From: Gammaproteobacteria bacterium
GTDB lineage: Bacteria; Pseudomonadota; Gammaproteobacteria; Thiohalospirales; Thiohalospiraceae
Reading direction: 5' to 3'
Length of the DNA stretch: 41,950 nucleotides
NCBI GenBank assembly: GCA_015488495.1
Contig: WFNS01000098.1
Coordinates: 1-41,950 of the forward strand
Within the stretch, counting starts at the first letter, position 1. Each line of letters opens with the position of its first letter. The notes beneath the pieces are model-generated. The model saw only the letters and a program-made list of their open reading frames with translations, made no database searches and was not told the origin of the DNA. The translations under genes were made by a program, and so were the position numbers. This document shows, one piece after another, positions 1 to 10,116 of this stretch.

Positions 1-404
<404 letters not shown>

Positions 405-503
405 TATAACACCCAAACGGTTTGGGTGCTATGTGAGGCAGGCATATCCAGACACCTGATTTCCCTTATTCGTCGCATGCGCAGCATGCGGAGCGAGCCA
501 GTT

Positions 504-622
504 TGCCTGGCGGCCATAGCGAGTTGGAACCACCCGATCCCATCCCGAACTCGGAAGTGAAACGACTCAGCGCCGATGATAGTGTGGGGCCTCCCCATGC
601 GAAAGTAGGTCACCGCCAGGCT
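504..622 (+). rRNA. rrf: 5S ribosomal RNA
   Basis: TGCCTGGCGGCCATAGCGAGTTGGAACCACCCGATCCCATCCCGAACTCGGAAGTGAAAC...GTAGGTCACCGCCAGGC; ends pair as the 5S terminal stem. Confidence 0.97.
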
Positions 623-630
623 TTGAATGT

Positions 631-667
631 AAAAACCCCGCAAACTATGTGTTTGCGGGGTTTTTTT
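631..667 (+). terminator. Rho-independent terminator of rRNA operon
   Basis: AAAAACCCCGCAAACtatgtGTTTGCGGGGTTTTTTT: perfect stem plus T-run directly after 5S. Confidence 0.95.
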
Positions 668-732
668 ATGCACAGAGATCATCAAAGATCGACGCCTGAG
701 GGGGGAATGGCAACAACAAAAGGAGGTTATAG

Positions 733-1107
733 ATGATGTCTGTCTTGCTTACATGTTCTAGAATGGAAATTAGGCGTGCATTCTGGAGCTGCTTGCTGAT
801 TTTGGTCGCTGCACTGGTGGTTTCCCAGCCAGTTCTGGCGGAAACCGTCAACATCAATAAGGCGGATGCGGCAACCCTGCAGCATTATCTTTCCGGGGTT
901 GGCAAAGTGAAAGCCCAGGCAATCGTCGCCTATCGGAAAAAACACGGCAAATTCAAAACGGTCGATGACTTGGTAAAGGTTCCCGGTATCGGGAAGGCAA
1001 CCTTGAAGAAAAACAGGAAGCTGATCTCCACTACACGTGGAGTCACGCGTCTGGAAGGCAAAAAGAACAATCTGTCCGGAGCGAAAAATAACAAGACCAA
1101 AAGCTAA
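733..1107 (+). CDS. ComEA-like helix-hairpin-helix DNA-binding protein, secreted/anchored
   Basis: Hydrophobic signal segment then VNINKADAATLQHYLSGVGKVKAQAIVAYRKKHGKFKTVDDLVKVPGIGKATLKKN (HhH); AGGAGG RBS upstream. Confidence 0.9.
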   Translation: MMSVLLTCSRMEIRRAFWSCLLILVAALVVSQPVLAETVNINKADAATLQHYLSGVGKVKAQAIVAYRKKHGKFKTVDDLVKVPGIGKATLKKNRKLISTTRGVTRLEGKKNNLSGAKNNKTKS

Positions 1108-1268
1108 CCCGAATTTCGCATCACGAGAATGCCTTGATCGTGCCGGGATCGTCGTCCAGCTGCGGGATAGCGACGATAGTCTAAGCCATTGACGATTGAG
1201 CGAATACCGCAGATAGTCGGTGAGACCGGTGCGGGGGCGCGTTCAGGGGAAGCCGGCGTTGAGACGCG

Positions 1269-1346
1269 TGCAAGTATTCCAGGCTGTTCGCTTGAATACG
1301 GTGACCTGCGTCTTGACCCCGGCGACCAGGTGAAATATTCGGGCTA
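1269..1346 (+). repeat. Dispersed intergenic repeat, copy A
   Basis: Ungapped alignment (about 58/78 identical by eye) to the reverse complement of 34206-34283; near-identical core GCGACC[A/G]GGTGAAATATTCGGGCTA. Confidence 0.75.
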
Positions 1347-1363
1347 AAGTAGCCGATCATGCT

Positions 1364-1405
1364 CCAGCTGGGCGGGGGACAGGTTCTCTGTCCTCCGCCA
1401 GCTGG
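1364..1405. repeat. Long inverted repeat / hairpin
   Basis: CCAGCTGGGCGGGGGACAG-gttct-CTGTCCTCCGCCAGCTGG: about 18-bp arms with one bulge and one mismatch, 5-nt loop. Confidence 0.8.
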
Positions 1406-1768
1406 TCCCACAAGCTGCGAGAGAGTAAGGGTTGGAATCCAAGCTTTGCGCTCGAAACGAAGAAGGCACATCCCAAGCCCAATCCCTCCTTTGCCGCAAT
1501 ACCGGAAAAAAGGGCCTATGGATTGTCACATGTCTACCCGCAGTAATCCTAATAAGCTTGTGTCGCTAGCGACTCCTCTTAAAGAGGATAATTGCTCCAG
1601 GAGGCGCGCGCGGACGTTATCTCTGCTTTGCTAGCTGAACGAAAACACAGTGTCGATCTGCGGGCAGCCGGTTCTTAGGGGTTGGTGCTATAAAGAGGCT
1701 TTCGGGCTCAATGGGCTGAAAGGCCCAGCAAGAAAGGTTTGGGTAGCCGCAGGGTTGGAATGAAGCGT

Positions 1769-1819
1769 CGTTGCCGGTGACGGCTCTCGGTCACGGAGCC
1801 TTTGCTACCACCGGCAACG
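1769..1819. repeat. Nested inverted repeat (possible structured RNA)
   Basis: Outer arms CGTTGCCGGTG (1769-1779) / CACCGGCAACG (1809-1819) perfect; inner arms GGCTC (1782-1786) / GAGCC (1796-1800). Confidence 0.75.
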
Positions 1820-1851
1820 CCTGCCAGCGACCATCATCTGCTATCCTGCGA

Positions 1852-2187
1852 TTACTGGACAAAAACCTCCCGAATCAATGCAATCAACCGCAGCGTTCGA
1901 GGATCATCGATATGATAATACACTCGGTTGGCATCTTTGCGTGAAGAGAGAATGCCCTTGTCCCGGAGAATGGCCAGATGTTGGGAGATATTGCTCTGAG
2001 AGGTGCCCACCTGTTCAACGATCTCCTGCACACTGATCTCATCTTCTCCCAAGGTACAGAGTATCTTTAGCCGTAGCGGATGCGACATGGCCTTGACCGC
2101 GCGTGCTGCACGTTCTATGTCCTCATCTGAGGAGATCAATTTTTTTGAAGAGACTACATTCAAGTCTGGCGCGTCTGTTTTTATCAT
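1852..2187 (-). CDS. ArsR-family winged-helix transcriptional regulator
   Basis: AVKAMSHPLRLKILCTLGEDEISVQEIVEQVGTSQSNISQHLAILRDKGILSSRKDANRVYYHID: ArsR HTH and wing signature. Confidence 0.93.
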   Translation of the reverse strand: MIKTDAPDLNVVSSKKLISSDEDIERAARAVKAMSHPLRLKILCTLGEDEISVQEIVEQVGTSQSNISQHLAILRDKGILSSRKDANRVYYHIDDPRTLRLIALIREVFVQ

Positions 2188-2500
2188 GAAGGGTTTCCCG
2201 TGTGTTTAGCCGATTTGATATCGTGCCTTATCCGGGGGTATCCCCCTGTACCCCATGCTTATAAATTAACCGTTATACAGTTATAAACAATACTTTCCGG
2301 CCCTCTTTTACATAGTTTTCACACAGATGGTCTAGGGTGTTTCTCACAAAAACGGAACGCCGTGACACAAAAACGTCCCTAATCCTGCTATCCTAGGCGT
2401 TCCTTGCCTGCTCGTCTGGCAGGGGGACAATTTTTGATCAAGTCCAGTATTGCATAAATTATGCCGGGACGTAAAGTGAGAATACGAGCAAAAGAAACCG

Positions 2501-4054
2501 ATGCCGCGAGACAGTAATCACCGCCCCGTTCTCCTGGTCATACTGGATGGCTGGGGATACAGTGAAAAGACCAAGGACAATGCAATAGCACAAGCGAAAA
2601 AGCCGGTATGGGACAGGCTCTGGGAGGAGTATCCTCATACTTTGATTCGGGCCTCAGGCGCAGAAGTGGGGTTGCCGGCCAATCAGATGGGCAACTCGGA
2701 GGTGGGGCATCTCAACCTGGGTGCCGGCCGGGTGGTGTATCAGGAGTATACTCGAGTGGATCGGGCTATACACACCGGTTCCTTCTTTACCAACCGTACC
2801 CTGACCGAGCCCGTCGACTTGGCGAAACGGAAAGACCGTGCCGTTCACATCATGGGCCTGCTCTCTCCAGGGGGGGTCCACAGTCATGAAGACCATATCC
2901 ATGCCATGGTGGAACTGGCGATCAAACGCGGTGCACCTAGGGTATACCTGCACGCCTTTCTCGACGGCCGCGATACGGCGCCGAAGAGTGCCGGGGAGTC
3001 CATACGACGTATGGAAGAGAAGTTCGAGGCGCTGGGTAATGGCCGCATCGCCTCTATCGTCGGTCGCTACTACGCCATGGACCGGGATCACCGCTGGCCC
3101 CGCATTCAGGCCGCCTATGAGTTGATGACAGAGGGCAAGGCGGAGTACGAAGCGCGTAGCGCCAGCGAGGGGCTGGAGATGGCCTATGCCAGGGGGGAGA
3201 CGGACGAGTTCGTGAAGCCCACCAGCATCATTCCGCCCGGAGAGGAGGGGGTCCGCATCGAGAAGGGGGACGTGATATTTTTCATGAACTACCGCTCCGA
3301 TCGGGCGCGTCAGATAACCCGCCCGTTCATTGAGAAGAAGTTCGACTGTTTCCCGCGTCCCAAACGCATCAAGTTGGGGGCGTTCGTGACCCTTACCGAG
3401 TACAGCTCGGATTTCAACGTGCAGGTGGCCTTTCCACCCGAACGGCTGCACAATACCTTTGGTGAATACATCGCAGGGCACGGGTTGCGGCAGCTGCGGA
3501 TCGCAGAGACCGAGAAGTATGCCCATGTCACCTTCTTTTTCAATGGCGGTGAAGAGGAGCCGTACGAAGGGGAAGAGCGGATTCTCGTCCCGTCACCGGA
3601 TGTGGCCACCTACGACCTGCAGCCAGAGATGAACGCCTTCGAGCTGACCGATCGGCTGGTGGAGGCAATTCAAACCCGCAGATTCGATGCCATCATCTGT
3701 AACTATGCCAACCCCGACATGGTGGGCCACACCGGCAAGCTGGAACCGACCATCAGGGCCATCGAGGCACTGGATCGTTGCCTGGAGCGGGTGGTCGGTG
3801 CGGTCCGTGATGTGGGCGGAGAGGTGTTGATTACCGCGGATCACGGCAATGCCGAGCTGATGCGTAACGAGGAGACCGGCCAGCCTCATACCGCGCACAC
3901 CCACAATCCGGTGCCGTTCATCTATGTGGGACGGCCGGCGGAGATGGAGGTCAACGGAGCGCTGTGTGACGTGGCGCCGACGATGCTCTACCTGTTGGGG
4001 TTGGAGCAGCCTCCGGAGATGACGGGACGGCGCCTGTTCACCCTCGAAGGTTGA
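2501..4054 (+). CDS. gpmI: 2,3-bisphosphoglycerate-independent phosphoglycerate mutase
   Basis: [15 protein letters not shown]-terminus, [23 protein letters not shown] metal-binding motifs; full length 517 aa. Confidence 0.98.
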   Translation: MPRDSNHRPVLLVILDGWGYSEKTKDNAIAQAKKPVWDRLWEEYPHTLIRASGAEVGLPANQMGNSEVGHLNLGAGRVVYQEYTRVDRAIHTGSFFTNRTLTEPVDLAKRKDRAVHIMGLLSPGGVHSHEDHIHAMVELAIKRGAPRVYLHAFLDGRDTAPKSAGESIRRMEEKFEALGNGRIASIVGRYYAMDRDHRWPRIQAAYELMTEGKAEYEARSASEGLEMAYARGETDEFVKPTSIIPPGEEGVRIEKGDVIFFMNYRSDRARQITRPFIEKKFDCFPRPKRIKLGAFVTLTEYSSDFNVQVAFPPERLHNTFGEYIAGHGLRQLRIAETEKYAHVTFFFNGGEEEPYEGEERILVPSPDVATYDLQPEMNAFELTDRLVEAIQTRRFDAIICNYANPDMVGHTGKLEPTIRAIEALDRCLERVVGAVRDVGGEVLITADHGNAELMRNEETGQPHTAHTHNPVPFIYVGRPAEMEVNGALCDVAPTMLYLLGLEQPPEMTGRRLFTLEG

Positions 4055-5326
4055 TTGGCAAGCCGTATCGCTCTCAGGGTGAGGAGTTCATACCAATCTC
4101 TACCTCTTTCCCCTCCCAAAGGGCGAGGTGGCTCCCGAGCCGCTTGTAGACCGGCAGAACATACTGGCGAAAGAAAAAACAGGCGCCGCCCTGCCGAGCG
4201 GGCCATTTTCGTGGCGGCGTTGATCTCGCTGGTGTCTGTGGTTGGCTACAGCAGGGCGGAGGATACGCCCAGCCAAAGGCTCGAACAGGTGCGCGAGCAG
4301 ATCGATGTACTACAGAGTGATCTGGGAGGGCTCGAGCAACGCAGCAAAAAAGAGCAGAAAGCGTTGCGAACGGTCGAGATCGAGATCGGGCGGTTGAGCC
4401 GGAACCTCCGGCTTCTGAAGGAGAAGCTGCGCAAACAACGGAACCGGCTGCAGCGGCTGGAGGTGCAACAGCGGCGTCATGAAGTGGCGGTAGAGAGGCA
4501 GAAGCGCTCTCTCGAGAAGCAGCTCCGCACTGCCTACATGACCGGCCGCCAAGCCTATCTGAAGATGGTGCTGAACCAGCAGGAGCCCCAGAAGCTGGGC
4601 CGGGTACTGATCTATTACGACTATTTCAACCGTGCCCGGGCCGAACGGATCCACCGGCTTCGCGAACAACTGGCGATTCTCCAGCGGCTTGCCGGGGAGG
4701 CGAAGGAGGAGCGCTCCATCATTGCCCGACTGGCCGAGCAACGGGAGAGGGAAAAAAAGGCTCTGGACAGAAGCAAGCGGAAGAGGGAAGAGGTGCTGGC
4801 GACGTTGCAGCAGGAAATCGGCAAGGGGCGCGCCAGATTGGAGCGGTTGCGGAAGGACGAGGCAGATCTGAAAGCGCTGCTCCTTCGGTTGAAGCGACAG
4901 GCGAAGCAGTCATCGGGGCCTTCGCCATTCGGAGAAGGGAACAGGGGCCGTTTCCTGTGGCCCGTGGACGGTCCCATCAAGGCGGCCTTCGGCTCTCCCC
5001 GCACCCGCGAGCTGCGCTGGAAGGGGGTGCTCATCGACGCCCCGGAGGGGGCGCCGGTGAAGGCCATCTCGGCAGGCCGCGTGGTGTTTGCCGACTGGCT
5101 GCGGGGTTACGGCCTGCTGGTGATCATCGACCACGGCTCCGGCTACATGAGTCTGTACGGTCACAACCAGAGTATCCGCAAGGAGGCGGGCAGCCAAGTG
5201 AAGGCCGGGGAGGTGATCTCCACGGTGGGTAACAGCGGGGGCAACGTACACAGCGGTCTCTACTTCGAGATCCGTCGCAACGGCCAGCCGGTAGACCCCG
5301 CTCGCTGGTGCGTGGCGCGGAAATAG
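4055..5326 (+). CDS. envC: Murein hydrolase activator EnvC-like: coiled coil plus M23/LytM domain
   Basis: Signal-like segment, long coiled coil, C-terminal LytM fold (GVLIDAPEGAPVKAISAGRVVFADWLRGYGLLVIIDHGSGYMSLYGHNQS). True start may be a downstream GTG (e.g. 4211). Confidence 0.93.
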   Translation: MASRIALRVRSSYQSLPLSPPKGRGGSRAACRPAEHTGERKNRRRPAERAIFVAALISLVSVVGYSRAEDTPSQRLEQVREQIDVLQSDLGGLEQRSKKEQKALRTVEIEIGRLSRNLRLLKEKLRKQRNRLQRLEVQQRRHEVAVERQKRSLEKQLRTAYMTGRQAYLKMVLNQQEPQKLGRVLIYYDYFNRARAERIHRLREQLAILQRLAGEAKEERSIIARLAEQREREKKALDRSKRKREEVLATLQQEIGKGRARLERLRKDEADLKALLLRLKRQAKQSSGPSPFGEGNRGRFLWPVDGPIKAAFGSPRTRELRWKGVLIDAPEGAPVKAISAGRVVFADWLRGYGLLVIIDHGSGYMSLYGHNQSIRKEAGSQVKAGEVISTVGNSGGNVHSGLYFEIRRNGQPVDPARWCVARK

Positions 5327-5374
5327 AGAACTACAGTATAATTGAACGATCTGATGGCTGGAGAGCGACGACGC

Positions 5375-6697
5375 ATGATATCTAATCGAAACATCATCAT
5401 TCTGATATTCGGGATCACGGTTGGCGTAATGCTTTCGCTGGGGCACGGTGTATGGGCCGATCGCAGCGAAGGCCGGAGTTCGCTCTCCCTGCCGCTGGCG
5501 GAACTGCGTACCTTCTCGGAGGTGTTTGGCAAGATAAAGAGCGACTATGTGAAGGAGGTCGATGACAAGAAGCTGATCGAGGGGGCCATTCGCGGCATGC
5601 TGGCCGATCTCGATCCTCACTCCGCCTACATGGATGCGGACTCCTTCAAGGAACTGCAAGTAGGTACCACGGGAGAATTTGGTGGTCTCGGCATCGAGGT
5701 GGGAATGGAAGATGGCTTCGTCAAGGTCATCGCTCCCATCGATGATACTCCCGCGCAAAGGGCTGGAATTCAGCCCGGAGACCTGATCATCCGCCTCGAC
5801 GACTCTCCGGTGAAGGGGATGACTCTTGGCGAGGCGGTAAAGATCATGCGCGGCAAACCCGGCACCAAAATTACCCTCACCATCGTGCGTGAAGGGGAGG
5901 AGAAGCCGCTCACCATTACCATCACCCGGGCCATCATCAAGGTCAAGAGCGTCAAGAGCCGGATACTCGAAGATGGCTTCGGCTACGTGCGTATCACCCA
6001 GTTCCAGTCCCGAACCGGCAAGGATCTGAACAAGGTGCTGAAGAAGTTGAACAGGGAGAGTGGCGGTCAGCTCAAGGGGCTGGTGCTGGACCTGCGCAAC
6101 AACCCCGGGGGTGTGCTGAATGCGGCAGTGGATGTCTCGGATGCCTTTTTGAACAAAGGCACCATCGTCTATACCGATGGCCGCATCAAGAATTCCAAGA
6201 TGCGTTTCAACGCCAGGCAAGGCGACCTGCTGAACGGGGCACCCATGGTGGTGTTGATCAACGGCGGTTCCGCGTCCGCATCGGAGATTGTCGCCGGGGC
6301 GCTGCAAGATCACAAGCGGGCGGTCATCCTTGGCCAGCCCAGCTTTGGCAAGGGTTCGGTACAGACCATTCTTCCCCTGCCGGGAGGCACGGCGCTGAAG
6401 CTGACCACCGCGCTCTACTACACCCCTTCGGGCCGTTCCATCCAGGCGGAAGGGATCGTTCCGGACGTGAAGCTGGAGAGTGTCAAGCTCGCCAAGGCGG
6501 AACACAGTCTCCGGATGCTGAAAGAGGCGGATCTGGCGGGGCATCTCGAGAATGGCGGCGCCAGCAAACGGAAGCCGGAGAAAGAGACCAGAAAGGGTGA
6601 CAAGGAGGAAGCGTCACTGGCTGAAACCGATTACCCCTTGTTTGAAGCGCTCAATCTCCTCAAGGGGCTCTATATTCTGCGAGAATATAACGATTAG
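5375..6697 (+). CDS. ctpA: S41 family C-terminal processing peptidase (PDZ-containing)
   Basis: PDZ (FGGLGIEVGMEDGFVKVIAPIDDTPAQRAGIQPGDLI) and S41 catalytic LINGGSASASEIVAGALQDHKRAVILG. The ORF also allows a TTG start at 5342. Confidence 0.96.
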   Translation: MISNRNIIILIFGITVGVMLSLGHGVWADRSEGRSSLSLPLAELRTFSEVFGKIKSDYVKEVDDKKLIEGAIRGMLADLDPHSAYMDADSFKELQVGTTGEFGGLGIEVGMEDGFVKVIAPIDDTPAQRAGIQPGDLIIRLDDSPVKGMTLGEAVKIMRGKPGTKITLTIVREGEEKPLTITITRAIIKVKSVKSRILEDGFGYVRITQFQSRTGKDLNKVLKKLNRESGGQLKGLVLDLRNNPGGVLNAAVDVSDAFLNKGTIVYTDGRIKNSKMRFNARQGDLLNGAPMVVLINGGSASASEIVAGALQDHKRAVILGQPSFGKGSVQTILPLPGGTALKLTTALYYTPSGRSIQAEGIVPDVKLESVKLAKAEHSLRMLKEADLAGHLENGGASKRKPEKETRKGDKEEASLAETDYPLFEALNLLKGLYILREYND

Positions 6698-6711
6698 CTG
6701 GGTGGAAAGGG

Positions 6712-7266
6712 ATGGCAAGAGTTCTCGTTCCGCTGGCGGAAGGCTTCGAGGAGCTGGAAGCGATTACGGTTATTGATCTGTTGCGGCGGGCACGCTTCGA
6801 GGTGATTGTGGCGGGTCTGGAGGCCGGACCGGTCGAGGCGAGCCGCGGGACGGTCGTTCTGCCTGATACCGATTTGAATACCGCCTTGCAAACCGCTTTT
6901 GATATGGTGGTGCTCCCCGGAGGACAGCCCGGCAGCGATCATCTGGATGGGGATCGACGAATCCGGCAGCTGCTGCGGCAAATGAACGCAGAAAAGAGAT
7001 ACATCGCCGCCATTTGTGCGGCCCCCAAGGTACTGGCCAACGCAGGTTTGCTGGTAGGCAAAAAGGCCACCGCATATCCTGGAGTGCTGGAGCAGCTACC
7101 GGGGGCGGAGGTCATCCCGAGTTCGGAGCCCGTGGTGCGTGACGGCAACATCATTACCTCTCGTGGCCCGGGTACTGCCATGGATTTCGCTCTGGCGTTG
7201 ATAGAAGTGTTGGCCGGAAAAAGCCGACGGGAGGAAGTGGAAGCCCCGTTGCAACGTTTCGAATGA
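6712..7266 (+). CDS. DJ-1/PfpI (YajL-type) family protein
   Basis: VLVPLAEGFEELEAITVIDLLRRA; nucleophile elbow IAAICAAPKVLANAGLL. Confidence 0.95.
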   Translation: MARVLVPLAEGFEELEAITVIDLLRRARFEVIVAGLEAGPVEASRGTVVLPDTDLNTALQTAFDMVVLPGGQPGSDHLDGDRRIRQLLRQMNAEKRYIAAICAAPKVLANAGLLVGKKATAYPGVLEQLPGAEVIPSSEPVVRDGNIITSRGPGTAMDFALALIEVLAGKSRREEVEAPLQRFE

Positions 7267-7335
7267 CGCGGGAGACAGAAAGTTACTTCTCCCAGTAAAA
7301 ATTGGGGGGTGAAACGGTCGGATGTACATTTTCCA

Positions 7336-7364
7336 TTGACCACACGTCCGGTAGTCCTTATACT
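7336..7364 (+). promoter_or_regulatory. Candidate sigma70 promoter of atp operon
   Basis: TTGACC (7336-7341), 17-bp spacer, TATACT (7359-7364), about 85 bp upstream of atpI. Confidence 0.65.
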
Positions 7365-7449
7365 GCCCGCCCTAGAGTGACAGCCCAGACGATTGGCGGT
7401 ATCCATCGGGCAAGGGTTCCTTACCACTTCCAGGGCGTACTAAAAGCAG

Positions 7450-8674
<1,225 letters not shown>

Positions 8675-8727
8675 TTTTCGTTTGGCCTTTTGTTTTTAAA
8701 CTGTTTTACACTCAAGGAGACCTCTAG

Positions 8728-9012
8728 ATGAATGCTGAAGTACTTGCTTCCGTTTACGCTTCGACCGCTATTGGCGTTGGTATCATTCTTGCCGCAGCAG
8801 GGCTGGGTTCCGCTTTGGGCTGGGGGCTGATCTGCTCCAAGTTCCTGGAAGGGATTGCCCGCCAGCCGGAGATGCGTCCGCAACTCATGGGTCAGATGCT
8901 CTTCACCGGTGGTCTGATGGAAGCATTCCCGATGATCATTCTGGGTATGGCCATGTGGTTCGTATTCGCAAACCCGTTTGCAGATGCCGTCAAGGCAGTC
9001 ATGGGTGGTTGA
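8728..9012 (+). CDS. atpE: F0F1 ATP synthase subunit c
   Basis: Two-TM hairpin, KFLEGIARQPE polar loop; proton-binding carboxylate is Glu (GLMEAFPMI). Confidence 0.97.
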   Translation: MNAEVLASVYASTAIGVGIILAAAGLGSALGWGLICSKFLEGIARQPEMRPQLMGQMLFTGGLMEAFPMIILGMAMWFVFANPFADAVKAVMGG

Positions 9013-9061
9013 TTAGGCCAGACAAAGGCGCACGATATACGAACCGTAAGGAGTCTATAAG

Positions 9062-9532
9062 GTGAATATAACAGCCACATTGATCGGCCAGATCCTTACC
9101 TTTGCGGTACTGGTGTGGTTCATCCAGCGTTACCTTTGGGAGCCCTTGACCACGGCCCTCGCTGATCGTCAGAAAAAGATAGCTGACGGCCTGGCGGCTG
9201 CTGAGCGTGGCGAGCACGAGCAGGAGTTGGCCCGTAAGCGGGCGGCGGAGAAGATCGCCGAGGCCAAGCAGCAGGCAGCGGAGATCGTTTCCCAGGCGCA
9301 GAAACGGGCCTCCGAGATCGTGGAAGAGGCCAAGGAGAACGCTCGTGCCGAAGGAGAACGCCTGCTCGCGGCTGCCAATGCCGAGATAGAGCAGGAGGCC
9401 AACCGGGCCAAGGAGCAGCTGCGATCGCAAGTGGTCACACTGGCAGTTGCCGGGGCTGAGCGGGTTCTCAAGAAGGAGGTCGATGCGAAGGCCCATGAGA
9501 AGCTGCTTGCCGATCTGGTTGCCCAAATCTAG
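9062..9532 (+). CDS. atpF: F0F1 ATP synthase subunit b
   Basis: NITATLIGQILTFAVLVWFIQRYLWEPL plus long amphipathic helix; GTG start. Confidence 0.97.
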   Translation: MNITATLIGQILTFAVLVWFIQRYLWEPLTTALADRQKKIADGLAAAERGEHEQELARKRAAEKIAEAKQQAAEIVSQAQKRASEIVEEAKENARAEGERLLAAANAEIEQEANRAKEQLRSQVVTLAVAGAERVLKKEVDAKAHEKLLADLVAQI

Positions 9533-9552
9533 ACAAGGGTGGTTCAACACTT

Positions 9553-10089
9553 ATGGCTGAAAAAACCACGATTGCCCGGCCCTATGCCGAAGCGGTATTC
9601 AAACTGGCGCAGCAGCAGAACGATCTCAAGGGGTGGTCCGAAAGGCTGCAGCTGTGTGCTGCAGTGGCCAGCAATCCCGAAGTAAGCATGCTGATTGGTA
9701 ATCCCAGGGTCGATAGCAAACAGCTGGCGGAGCTGTTTTACGAGTTATGTGGTGAGAAGCTGGACGAACACGGCAAGAACTTCATATCCACATTGATCGA
9801 AAACAACCGGCTGGCCTTGCTGCCCGAGATTTCCCAGCTCTATGAGCAAGAGCGGGCAGAAGCCGAAGGGGTCGTTACTGCAGAGGTGGTTTCTGCGTTT
9901 GCCCTCAGCGAAGACCAGCGCAAGCAGATTGCCGACTCGTTGAAGAAGCGGCTAGGGCGGGATGTGGTGCTGGAATGCCAGGTAGACGAGAGCCTGTTGG
10001 GCGGAGCAATCATCCGGGCCGGGGACCTGGTCATCGATGGGTCGGCCAAGGGACAGATTGAGCGTTTGAGCCATGCGCTGTTGCGCTAG
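9553..10089 (+). CDS. atpH: F0F1 ATP synthase subunit delta
   Basis: TIARPYAEAVFKLA N-terminus, C-terminal GGAIIRAGDLVIDGSAKGQIERL. Confidence 0.97.
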   Translation: MAEKTTIARPYAEAVFKLAQQQNDLKGWSERLQLCAAVASNPEVSMLIGNPRVDSKQLAELFYELCGEKLDEHGKNFISTLIENNRLALLPEISQLYEQERAEAEGVVTAEVVSAFALSEDQRKQIADSLKKRLGRDVVLECQVDESLLGGAIIRAGDLVIDGSAKGQIERLSHALLR

Positions 10090-10116
10090 GGCGTGTCGAA
10101 TTAGAGGACGATAGAA

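Noticed and set aside
1181-1634. Short ORFs (96 aa minus, 91 aa plus) in the non-coding region
   Set aside because: Span the repeat and hairpin, no domain resemblance; retained only as possible mobile-element debris.
4910-6544. 544-aa minus-strand ORF antisense to envC/ctpA
   Set aside because: Low-complexity antisense translation in GC-rich DNA; plus-strand ctpA and envC are clear homologs.
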